Shown piece by piece: positions 1-5,536 of a DNA stretch of 5,693 nucleotides (position 1 is its first letter; each line of letters starts with the position of its first letter). The translations under genes were made by a program, and so were the position numbers. Source of the DNA: Fodinibacter sp038210185 (GTDB lineage Bacteria > Actinomycetota > Actinomycetes > Actinomycetales > Dermatophilaceae); the NCBI GenBank assembly GCA_038210185.1, contig JBBQWX010000232.1, positions 1 through 5,693 on the forward strand. The letters run 5' to 3'. The notes beneath the pieces were generated by a model. It had not been told where the DNA came from. It ran no database searches and saw nothing but the letters and a program-made list of their open reading frames with translations.

Positions 1-110
1 GCGACGATCGAGTGGGTCGAGGGTTCGACGAGGAACCCGCTCACCGTGCCCAAGGTGTCGGCGCTGCTGGTGTCGACGACCTTGTGCCCCTTGGCGGCCG
101 AGAACATCAT
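1..110 (-). CDS. PRC-barrel domain protein, N-terminal part (runs off left edge)
   Basis: This is the first 36 codons of a gene that continues beyond base 1. Translation from the ATG at 110-108 begins MMFSAAKGHKVVDTSS and continues ADTLGTVSGFLVEPSTHSIVA. The pattern of a hydrophobic strand, 'G-x-x-V-(V/I)-D', then 'LG-x-V-x-(G/D)-F-(L/V)-V-(D/E)-P' and 'h-h-A' is the usual opening of a PRC-barrel domain, a small beta-barrel found in RNA-maturation (RimM-like) and photosystem or stress proteins. The start codon overlaps the stop of the upstream two-barrel protein (ATGA, 110-107), and a GGAGG lies at 125-121, 10 bases before the ATG. Translation is therefore probably coupled and the gene is the third of a minus-strand operon. 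A second ATG (107-105) follows immediately. The molecular role is unknown. Only the N-terminus is visible, so domain number and C-terminal fusions cannot be judged. Confidence 0.82.
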   Translation of the reverse strand, partial: MMFSAAKGHKVVDTSSADTLGTVSGFLVEPSTHSIV

Positions 111-697
111 GGTCGGGAATCCTCCAGGTGCGCACGGAACCGGTCCACGGCCGCGCCGAAGCCGGCCAGGTCGTGACCGACGAAATCCTTCACGCTGCTG
201 GGGACCATGAGGTGCTCGCCGGAGGCGGCCATCGTGTCGGGCAACGGGATCAGCACCATCTGGCCCTGGGTGCCGAGCCCCTCGGACGCCTCGATCTCGT
301 AGCCGACGACGTCGCACTGCTCGCCACCGGTGACATCGACGGACACGACGACGTCGTGCACCGTGCCGAGGCCGATACCTTCCTCGGTCAACACCTGAGA
401 GCCAAGGACGTCGCCGCCGGACCCCGCACCGCCCCGGGACGCCTCGAGGATCGACGGGGCCGACGCCAGCACGCTTTCGTCGCGGACCATCACCGCGTCC
501 GCGCCCAGCGCGGAGACGCCCGCCCAGGGCAGGAACTCCTTCAGGGGCCCGGCGAAGAGACCACGACCGGCCAGCGTGAACCCGCTGACCGAGCCGCCGT
601 CGGCGGCATACACAACGTCCTTGATCTGGGCGATGTCCTCACCGGCCATCGTGACCACCGGACGCTGGGTGACCTCGGAGGTCCGCATCAGCCTCAT
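107..697 (-). CDS. Protein with two PRC-barrel domains
   Basis: The protein has 196 residues and no signal peptide or membrane segment, so it is probably cytoplasmic. Residues about 3-75 form one PRC-barrel-like unit (MRTSEV...G-x-x-I-A-x-I-K-D-V-V-Y...SGFTLAGRGLFAGPLKEFLPW...VRDESVL). Residues about 96-172 form a second (VLGSQVLTEEGIGLGTVHDV...VVGYEIEAS...VLIPLP...LMVPSSVKDFV). A Gly/Ala/Ser linker at about 88-96 separates them. PRC barrels are known as protein- or RNA-interaction modules. The substrate of this family is not established, and no catalytic residues are apparent. The start at 697 is favoured because it forms an ATGA overlap with the stop of the small membrane-peptide gene upstream and has GGTGAG five bases before it. 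An in-frame ATG three codons later (688) is the alternative. The stop overlaps the next PRC-barrel gene in the same way, so all three genes are likely one transcript. Confidence 0.9.
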   Translation of the reverse strand: MRLMRTSEVTQRPVVTMAGEDIAQIKDVVYAADGGSVSGFTLAGRGLFAGPLKEFLPWAGVSALGADAVMVRDESVLASAPSILEASRGGAGSGGDVLGSQVLTEEGIGLGTVHDVVVSVDVTGGEQCDVVGYEIEASEGLGTQGQMVLIPLPDTMAASGEHLMVPSSVKDFVGHDLAGFGAAVDRFRAHLEDSRP

Positions 698-834
698 CGG
701 CGCTCACCACGCTCAGCAGTCTTGGACCCGATGATCACGCCGCCCCGGCGCCGACGGGCTTGGATCACCAGCACGGCCGCGACCAGCACCACCAGCAGGA
801 CCACCACGAGGATCAGCCATCCCCACCAGTCCAT
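694..834 (-). CDS. 46-residue single-pass membrane peptide, first gene of PRC operon
   Basis: I found this short gene by direct translation of the minus strand. It starts MDWWGWLILVVVLLVVLVAA, continues as hydrophobic sequence to about residue 24, then has a RRRR patch at 27-30 and a polar tail ending SKTAERGERR. That is one membrane helix with a basic cytoplasmic C-terminus (N-out by the positive-inside rule), and no cleavable signal is evident. Support for a real gene: an excellent GAGGAGG ribosome-binding site at 846-840 sits five bases before the ATG, the TGA stop (696-694) overlaps the ATG of the PRC-barrel gene (697-695), and the codons are GC-biased. Small membrane peptides of this form are common in actinobacteria and usually lack assigned function. 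From its position I infer that it may tether or recruit the PRC-barrel proteins to the membrane. It could also simply be a translational-coupling leader. Confidence 0.8.
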   Translation of the reverse strand: MDWWGWLILVVVLLVVLVAAVLVIQARRRRGGVIIGSKTAERGERR

Positions 835-927
835 CACGGCCTCCTCGTCCTCTAGTTCTCCTCGACCTTACCCATGAGATGTGCACCCCCGGCGTATCTC
901 GGTATGGGGAACTGGTGCGGGGTCGGC

Positions 928-945
928 TCGACCTGTGTCGACCTG
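928..945 (-). repeat. Tandem 8-base direct repeat upstream of PRC operon, possible operator
   Basis: TCGACCTG occurs at 928-935 and 938-945 (CAGGTCGA on the operon strand), with the copies exactly 10 bases apart, one DNA helical turn. A partial inverted match GGTCG (921-925) faces CGACC (929-933 and 939-943). The pair lies about 95-110 bases before the start codon of the membrane-peptide gene, a normal distance for an activator or response-regulator site. That it is a binding site is inference. A two-copy 8-mer in GC-rich DNA can occur by chance. Confidence 0.3.
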
Positions 946-1109
946 ACGCAATGTCACCGAGATCCGTGGCGGACAGACCCGCATGACACCTGCCTAGCCG
1001 GGAAACGCCTGCGGATTCGCCCGACTGGCCGCGCCGATGGCGTAGCGGGCGATGCGTCGGGCCCCTAGGGCCGAATGCGGCGCGGCAACCGGGCGACCTC
1101 TTCTGGGGG

Positions 1110-1125
1110 TGCCGCCCGGGCGGCA
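1110..1125. repeat. Perfect 16-base palindrome
   Basis: TGCCGCCCGGGCGGCA reads identically on both strands and has no central spacer. It lies in the non-coding spacer about 205 bases beyond the transporter stop codon. A palindrome with no loop would make a hairpin only with a small central opening and has no T-run, so a dimeric-protein site is as plausible as a terminator. High local GC raises the chance of coincidence. Confidence 0.35.
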
Positions 1126-1224
1126 GGTGCTCCCGACTGCATCGTCTGGTAGCCCCCCGCGGCTCAGTCAGCTCGTTGCGGCCAGTGGCGCGACCGGCGC
1201 CGGGTCCAGTTTGGAACAGGGGGC

Positions 1225-1253
1225 TGCGCCCGCTGCTCGACCGCGAGGGCGCA
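1225..1253 (-). terminator. Candidate hairpin terminator for the transporter operon
   Basis: TGCGCCC (1225-1231) and GGGCGCA (1247-1253) are perfect 7-base inverted arms with a 15-base loop. The hairpin starts about 76 bases after the transporter stop on the minus strand. No U-run follows, which is common for actinobacterial hairpin terminators but weakens the call. Confidence 0.35.
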
Positions 1254-1329
1254 TTACACGGGTGCGGTCGTCGCCTCTTTCCCCGGCGTGGCCAACGTCG
1301 CCGGCGGCTGACCGAGGTCGTGCGGCGAG

Positions 1330-3657
1330 TCACACGGGCGCTCGATCGGCCCCTGTGGAAGGGCCGGGAGTCGTCCCCGCCGGTGCGTCGTCGCGCGGCG
1401 CGGTGAGCGCCGCGCTGCGCATCGGCCACCGCGCCTTCGAGCCGAGGAGGGTCAGCATGCACGGCACGAGCAGCGTCCGCACTACGAAGGCATCCAGCAG
1501 GATGCCGACGGCCATCGCGAAACCGAGCTCGCGGAACGGGGAGAGCGGGATGGTCGCGAGCATCCCGAAGCTCACGGCCAGGGTGATCCCGGCCGTCGTG
1601 ATCGCGGAGCTCGTCTCGGGGAACGCCGTGACGACGGCCTCGCGCATCGGCATCCGGCGCGCCTCGTCCCAAACCCGACCGACCCCGAAGATGTTGTAGT
1701 CCGACCCCAACGACACGAGCAACACCGCTGCCGCGAACGGAACGTAGAAGGTCAGCCCACCTCCTGTCTCCGGGTCGGTGAAGATGAGATTCGTCAGGCC
1801 CAGTGCGGCTGCCAGGGCCAGCACGCTGCAGCACAGCAGGAGCACCGGGGCCAACAGCGAGCGGAGGAACACGACCAGGAGCAGCAGGTTGACCACGATC
1901 GCCACGACGGCGATGCGGTAGAGGTCGGCGCTGGTCGAGCTCACCAACCCCTCGGCGAGGGCGGTGTCACCGGCAAAGGTGATCGTGGCATCGGAGAGCC
2001 CGTGCCGCGCCGCGAGCGTCGGTGCCCGCTCCCGGAGGTTGGCGAGGTCCCCGATGGCGGCCGCGCCAAGGGGGTCGCTGGTGAAGACGACGAGCATTCG
2101 AGCCGCGTTCCCGTCATCAGCCAACACCACGCCGTACGACTGCTGGGTGAAGTTCTGGGAGGGGCCCACGATGCCCGCGACACCGGGCTCGGCGGCCAGG
2201 TCGTCCTGCAGATCGGAGAGACCCTCGAGGTCTTGCAGCAGGCCAGGGCCCTCGAGAAGGATCGTCGTGGGCGAGGAGATGCCCGGCGCGAACCCTGCGG
2301 CCGCGGCTGCGGTCGCACGCTTGACCGGGTTCTCGGGGGGCAGCGAGCTGGTGAAGCCGACACCCAGTTCCATGCTGCGCAACGGCAGGGCAGCGATGAG
2401 GAGTACCCCCACGCCCAGCACCACGACCCACGTGGCCGTGCGACGCCGGGTGAGACGGGTCATTAAGGAGCGGCTGCGGACGTCGGCGGTCGGGCCGGAA
2501 GGTTGGCGCACCCACCGCGTCGCCCACCCCGGCAACAGGCGACCGGGCCAGAGGACCCGTCGGCCGAGGATGGCGATGAGGGCCGGGACCAGGGTGACAG
2601 AGACGAGCAGGCCCATGACGATCGCCAGGGTCATCGCCGGGCCGAGCCCCCGGAAGAACTCCGATCTCGCCGCGAGCAGCGCGCCCGTTCCTGCGGCGAC
2701 CGTGATGCCCGCAACGGTGACGATCGGGGTGTAGGTGGCGATCGACAGCTCCATCGCCTCGGTCGGGTCCTCGCACTGGGCGAGTTGGGTCCGCAGGGCC
2801 GTGATGTAGAAGATCGTGTAGTCCGTGACGATCCCGAGGAGCAGCGCGACAAGGAGGGGCTCGAGCTCCGCCGGCGCCGCGATGCCGAGCACTCCGCCGA
2901 GCAGCGCCGACGCGTCGAGGGTCACCACGTAGGCGATTCCCGCGGCGAGCAGCGCGATCACCGGCGCGACCAGCGAGCGGAAGGCCACGCTGACCAGCAC
3001 GACGATCGCGAGCACCGTGAACAGTTCGAGCCGGTGCAGGGTGGTCCCCACGATCCGAGCCTGTTCGGCCCTCGCGGGAACCGAGCCGGTAACGCCCACC
3101 ACGTGATCCTGCGGACGCGTGAGGTGCTGTGCGACGTACAGCTCGGCTGCCCGCTGCTGCTTGACGAAGCTGCTCCCCGGGTCCATGAACAGGTTGGTGA
3201 GGACGGTGGTGTTGCGCTCCGCCATCCCGCTCCCGAGGGGGATGGCGTTGGTCAGCGGGATAGCGCCGAGCAGGGGTGGGCGCGGCGCGCCCTGGTTCAC
3301 TGCCAGCGCGTCGAGCACCGACTCGGCCTGCACGAAGACCGAGAGCCCGCGTGGGTCGCGCTGGACCACCGCGGTGCGGCTGCTCAGCGGAAAGCCGAAC
3401 AGCTCGATGGAGCGGATCTCGGCCCGGATGGCAGCGCTGTCCTGGGGGATGATGCTGGCCAGGTCGTCGCCGCCACTGGGCACCGCAGGACCCCAGATCA
3501 CCAGGGCCAACAGCGCCGACCAGCAGGCCACGATCACCCAACGCCATCGCATCGTCCAGCGTGCGTACCGGCGAGACGATGCCGACCCGGCGGGGCGCTG
3601 CGCACCGTCCGGACCACGCCGAAGCAGCCGGCGTGGACGCCTGCGAGAGCTGGTCAT
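1330..3657 (-). CDS. MMPL/RND-family membrane transporter
   Basis: The 775-residue protein has the full two-repeat MMPL architecture. An Arg-rich cytoplasmic N-terminus is followed by TM1 (about 40-57), a large extracytoplasmic loop (58-208), TM2-TM6 (about 212-363, with a sensor-like 'AFRSLVAPVIAL' entry), a cytoplasmic linker (365-407), TM7 (about 408-427), a second porter loop (428-578) and TM8-TM12 (about 579-737). A disordered Pro/Ala tail closes the protein. TM4 carries GIVTDYTIFY (Asp279-Tyr280) and TM10 carries SLGSDYNIF (Asp653-Tyr654). These match the paired Asp-Tyr proton-relay residues known from MmpL3-type transporters, so proton-driven export is likely. Known relatives move lipids or hydrophobic compounds across the plasma membrane. 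The substrate here is unknown, and no lipid-synthesis genes lie in the window to indicate it. The start at 3657 overlaps the upstream gene's stop (ATGA), implying coupled translation. There is no frameshift or missing key residue, and the length is normal for actinobacterial members. Confidence 0.95.
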   Translation of the reverse strand: MTSSRRRPRRLLRRGPDGAQRPAGSASSRRYARWTMRWRWVIVACWSALLALVIWGPAVPSGGDDLASIIPQDSAAIRAEIRSIELFGFPLSSRTAVVQRDPRGLSVFVQAESVLDALAVNQGAPRPPLLGAIPLTNAIPLGSGMAERNTTVLTNLFMDPGSSFVKQQRAAELYVAQHLTRPQDHVVGVTGSVPARAEQARIVGTTLHRLELFTVLAIVVLVSVAFRSLVAPVIALLAAGIAYVVTLDASALLGGVLGIAAPAELEPLLVALLLGIVTDYTIFYITALRTQLAQCEDPTEAMELSIATYTPIVTVAGITVAAGTGALLAARSEFFRGLGPAMTLAIVMGLLVSVTLVPALIAILGRRVLWPGRLLPGWATRWVRQPSGPTADVRSRSLMTRLTRRRTATWVVVLGVGVLLIAALPLRSMELGVGFTSSLPPENPVKRATAAAAAGFAPGISSPTTILLEGPGLLQDLEGLSDLQDDLAAEPGVAGIVGPSQNFTQQSYGVVLADDGNAARMLVVFTSDPLGAAAIGDLANLRERAPTLAARHGLSDATITFAGDTALAEGLVSSTSADLYRIAVVAIVVNLLLLVVFLRSLLAPVLLLCCSVLALAAALGLTNLIFTDPETGGGLTFYVPFAAAVLLVSLGSDYNIFGVGRVWDEARRMPMREAVVTAFPETSSAITTAGITLAVSFGMLATIPLSPFRELGFAMAVGILLDAFVVRTLLVPCMLTLLGSKARWPMRSAALTAPRDDAPAGTTPGPSTGADRAPV

Positions 3658-4268
3658 GGTTGGGCCTGGTGCCCCATGTCAATTCCCAGACGCGTCAGCT
3701 CGGCACCGGCAAGGGCCTCGTGCCGTCCCGCGGCGAGGTCACCGTGGGGATCGGCGCTGATCGCGAAGAGCTCTGTGGGCGAGAGGTTGGCCACGGCCCG
3801 GTGAGCGAGCACTGCCAGCAGCGGCGCTGTCGGGGCCTCGCGCCGCAAGGACTCACGCACCCAACGCCCCTCCCGCCGGCGCGCCAACCGAGCGGGCAGG
3901 TAGAAGATCAGCATTGCCCCGATCGGCCCCGCTGCGACGGCCACGCCCAGCAACACGCTGAGCCCACGAATGCTCCGGTCGGCCTGCTGCCCGCTGCTGA
4001 CGATCCGGTCTGCCGTCGCGCCGACCTGATCACCCAGCGCACCCGTCCGGTCGCCGATGATCGGAATGCTGGAGAGCCGCTGAAGTGCGTCCGCGGCCGA
4101 CCCCAGCGAGCGCCCGGAGTCGACCGTGCTGGCGGCCAGCCCGGTGAGCTGCCACAGCTGGTAGCCGGTCCACACCCCGACGGCGAGCCAGAACACCACC
4201 CAGAAGAACACCACCCCGTCCCAGGTGCGCACTGTCGCCGCGTCTGAGTCCCACGCCCTCCTGGCCAT
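3654..4268 (-). CDS. Two-TM conserved-type hypothetical membrane protein coupled to the transporter
   Basis: From the ATG at 4268 the protein has 204 residues. A short basic N-terminus (MARRAWDSDAATVRTWDG) leads to TM1 at about 19-39, rich in aromatic residues. An extracytoplasmic segment (about 40-102) has polar, Ser/Asp/Gln-containing helices and SIPIIGDRTGALGDQV. TM2 lies at about 103-125, followed by a basic stop-transfer cluster (ARLARRREGRW) and a cytoplasmic tail ending HQAQP. No catalytic motif is recognised. Its TGA overlaps the transporter ATG by four bases, so the two are very probably co-translated and may form a complex; that is inference. The start is uncertain. In-frame upstream options are ATG at 4301 and GTG at 4352 (232 residues), but neither has a well-spaced Shine-Dalgarno, and TM1 follows naturally from the 4268 start. 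A GGGTAA at 4284-4279, ten bases before this ATG, could be a -10 element giving a nearly leaderless mRNA. Confidence 0.83.
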   Translation of the reverse strand: MARRAWDSDAATVRTWDGVVFFWVVFWLAVGVWTGYQLWQLTGLAASTVDSGRSLGSAADALQRLSSIPIIGDRTGALGDQVGATADRIVSSGQQADRSIRGLSVLLGVAVAAGPIGAMLIFYLPARLARRREGRWVRESLRREAPTAPLLAVLAHRAVANLSPTELFAISADPHGDLAAGRHEALAGAELTRLGIDMGHQAQP

Positions 4269-4353
4269 AGGGCCACTCTTACCCTGATCGGGTCTGCTCA
4301 TGCAACCGTGGGCCGTTCTCCTGATCAGCCGGGATTGTTGGAATCGGAACACC

Positions 4354-4377
4354 GTCTGGCGGTCGCAGCGGGGGTAT
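4354..4377 (+). promoter_or_regulatory. Candidate SigB-like promoter for the downstream membrane protein
   Basis: GTCT (4354-4357), a 14-base spacer, then GGGTAT (4372-4377) fits the GNNT-N14-16-GGGTAY pattern described for Streptomyces SigB-type stress promoters. A start of transcription near 4384 would leave a leader of about 50 bases before the ATG at 4434. The site lies in the divergent spacer between the minus-strand transporter operon and the plus-strand gene. Motif match only. Confidence 0.4.
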
Positions 4378-4433
4378 TTTGACGGGCACGACTTTGGCGG
4401 TTGTCGACTGCCGATCCGAGCCTGGGAGTGGGA

Positions 4434-4835
4434 ATGACCACATCGACTGAACAGCAGCGGAACGCATGGTGGATCCCTGCGGCGACCTTCGCGGTCGGGC
4501 TCCTGCTCGGTGGCGGGGTCATCGCCGCCACGATGTCCGGGGACGACGCAGACACGAGCGCAGGCCCGCCCACCGCCTCCGCCAGCGTTCCCGCAGCATC
4601 CGTCTCGTCCAGCAGCCCTTCCGGAGTCACGCTGACCATACCGAGCGAGTGCCTGCAGGTCGCCGAGGACTCGCAGAAGGTGCTCGACCTCGTCAACGAC
4701 GCGGCGACCGCTGTTCGCGATCTCGATGCGGCCGGGCTGAGCGACATCGTGCGCGACCTCCAGGTCGGCCAGGAGGACCTCTCCGCCCAGGCCGCGGCAT
4801 GTCGCGATTCAGGGGAGCCGCCGAGCGTTCCCTGA
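4434..4835 (+). CDS. Membrane-anchored extracytoplasmic hypothetical protein
   Basis: The 133-residue protein is not recognised as a named family. MTTSTEQQRNAWW precedes one membrane helix (about 13-33, with a GLLLGGGVIAA core). A low-complexity Asp/Thr/Ser/Ala/Pro linker (about 36-66) follows, and then a helical acidic domain (about 70-125). Two cysteines, Cys73 and Cys122, flank that domain and could form a disulfide outside the cell. No lipobox precedes a cysteine, so an uncleaved N-terminal anchor with the C-terminus outside is the best reading. The ATG at 4434 is preferred because GGGAG lies just upstream with normal spacing. An upstream in-frame start at 4401 would add 11 residues with no better site. 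It is transcribed divergently from the transporter operon behind a possible SigB-like promoter, so a cell-envelope or stress role is conceivable but unproven. Confidence 0.8.
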   Translation: MTTSTEQQRNAWWIPAATFAVGLLLGGGVIAATMSGDDADTSAGPPTASASVPAASVSSSSPSGVTLTIPSECLQVAEDSQKVLDLVNDAATAVRDLDAAGLSDIVRDLQVGQEDLSAQAAACRDSGEPPSVP

Positions 4836-4848
4836 GCGCCTCGCTCGG
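4821..4848 (+). terminator. Candidate hairpin terminator overlapping the stop codon
   Basis: CCGAGCG (4821-4827) pairs perfectly with CGCTCGG (4842-4848) across a 14-base loop that contains the TGA stop at 4833-4835. An alternative tighter stem is GAGCG/CGCTC (4834-4838 with 4842-4846). No T-run follows. Position supports termination of the 133-residue gene, but the evidence is structural only. Confidence 0.35.
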
Positions 4849-4928
4849 ATCGCTACCTGGTCGGGGAGCAGTCTGACGGCCCCACCTCAAGGGTCCTTGA
4901 TATCTCACGCGCGACACGCAATGTCGCC

Positions 4929-5060
4929 GTCACGACCACCACCTCCGACACGCACCTGACCCGCATCGGCACCTTCATCCGGGACGCGCGCCGCCACCAA
5001 GGCATGACCCCCAGCGAGCTGGCCGAGCTGCTCGGCATGCTCGACCAACGCGGCGAGTAG
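4929..5060 (+). pseudogene. XRE-type HTH N-terminus, remnant of an HTH-MurA-like gene
   Basis: The frame reads VTTTTSDTHLTRIGTFIRD, then ARRHQGMTPSELAELLG, and then diverges to MLDQRGE and a TAG at 5058-5060. The 'DTHLxRIGxxIRDARRHxGxTxxxLAExLG' pattern is the start of the XRE-like helix-turn-helix domain that actinobacteria carry in front of a MurA-like (UDP-GlcNAc carboxyvinyltransferase-type) domain. In intact members the next residues are typically TSQSAVNRIE, the recognition helix. Here they are lost, as is the whole catalytic part of about 400 residues. There is no ATG/GTG at the expected place: GTC occupies 4929-4931 where a start would fit. The piece is therefore probably dead. The frame is open back to 4836 but that part is not recognisable. 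The family assignment rests on remembered motif similarity. A generic XRE regulator fragment is the alternative. Confidence 0.6.
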
Positions 5061-5075
5061 GCCGCAAGTCGAGGC

Positions 5076-5408
5076 GGATTCCATCGGCGCCTGGCCGGCG
5101 ACGGCACGTGGGACGAGGTCCTGGCTCTGCTGTTGACGCAAGCCGACGCCTCCGGCCAGCTGGGCTGGCAGGTCAGCGTGGACTCCACGGTGAACCGGCC
5201 CACCAGCACGGCACGAACCTGCCCCGAACCGAGCCCGGCACAGGTGGCACCGGCGAATCACAAGAATCTGGGCGAGGAGCCGCCTGACCACGCCATCGGC
5301 CGCTCCCGCGGCGGGCTGTCCACCAAGGTCCACCAACTCGTCGACGCCCGCGGGTTGCCACTGGTGGTCCTGATCGGCCCCGGCCAAGGCGGATACTCGC
5401 CCATGCCA
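5076..5408 (+). pseudogene. IS5-family transposase fragment, truncated at both ends
   Basis: Translation gives FHRRLAGDGTWDEVL, GWQVSVDSTVNR, DHAIGRSRGGLSTKVHQLVD and ARGLPLVVLIGPGQGG. These are hallmark blocks of the central part of IS5-family DDE transposases (IS427-like group). The Asp of VDST (codon 5181-5183) is the first catalytic residue. The second Asp and the Glu, in the missing C-terminal half, are absent, as are about the first 80-90 residues and both terminal inverted repeats. The expected HQHGTNL block appears only in another frame (5201-5221), so the gene has lost a base near 5196-5201 and regained frame before about 5275. Homology stops near 5405, after SPM. A TAG at 5058-5060 sits in the same frame just upstream. 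The element cannot move by itself. Confidence 0.8.
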
Positions 5409-5533
5409 ACCTGCTCAACGTCACAGTTGGCAACGTCTCGTTCGAGGTCCCTGTGACGACTGTGGAGGACCTGGACTACGCGAAGGAGTTGGCCGAGGCC
5501 GTGTTCGCGGGACGGGTAGAAGAGAGTGTCTAG
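5402..5533 (+). pseudogene. C-terminal tail of an unrecognised gene fused to the IS fragment
   Basis: A frame different from the transposase frame runs HANLLNVTVGNVSFEVPV, TTVEDLDYAKELAEAVFAGR, VEESV and stop (TAG 5531-5533). Codon use is GC-biased and the peptide shows an amphipathic beta-strand followed by an acidic helix, so it looks like true coding sequence. No ATG, GTG or TTG start exists in frame back to the TGA at 5285-5287. It is best read as the last about 40 codons of a gene whose front was removed when the IS region recombined. I do not recognise the family. The exact junction is uncertain by several bases around 5402-5411. Confidence 0.5.
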
Positions 5534-5536
5534 GAG

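Larger units (their letters stand above)
835..1329. other. 495-base spacer without a convincing gene
   Basis: All reading frames here are either closed or lack start context and codon bias. Bases 835-950 should carry the leader and promoter of the minus-strand PRC operon. Bases 1050-1329 lie downstream of the transporter gene and hold several GC-rich palindromes listed separately. A further perfect 10-base palindrome CCGGCGCCGG lies at 1194-1203, and an imperfect hairpin around GGCCC-CTA-GGGCC lies near 1059-1072. No tRNA-like cloverleaf, IS terminal repeat or recognisable gene remnant was seen. Confidence 0.6.

Noticed and set aside
868..873. SigB-type promoter before the PRC operon (GGGTAA on the minus strand)
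   Set aside because: No GNNT -35 element was found at a spacing of 14-16 bases, so it is not listed as a feature.
128..877. Plus-strand 249-codon open frame
   Set aside because: It lies antisense to the PRC-barrel genes, has a His/Arg/Asp-rich unnatural composition and ends in a Ser run. It is a shadow of high-GC coding.
1010..1035. tRNA-like T-loop (GCGGATTCGCCCG)
   Set aside because: No acceptor, D or anticodon stem can be built around it.
874..1068. 64-codon plus-strand frame in the spacer
   Set aside because: Its third-codon positions are not GC-biased, it has no ribosome-binding site, and it shows no recognisable sequence.
713..1834. Minus-strand 373-codon open frame through the spacer and transporter 3' end
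   Set aside because: The Arg-rich product resembles no protein and overlaps the MMPL gene in another frame. GC-rich DNA keeps it open.
2503..3804. Plus-strand 433-codon open frame
   Set aside because: It is antisense to the MMPL transporter, with an Arg/Asp/Glu/His-rich low-complexity product and no domain.
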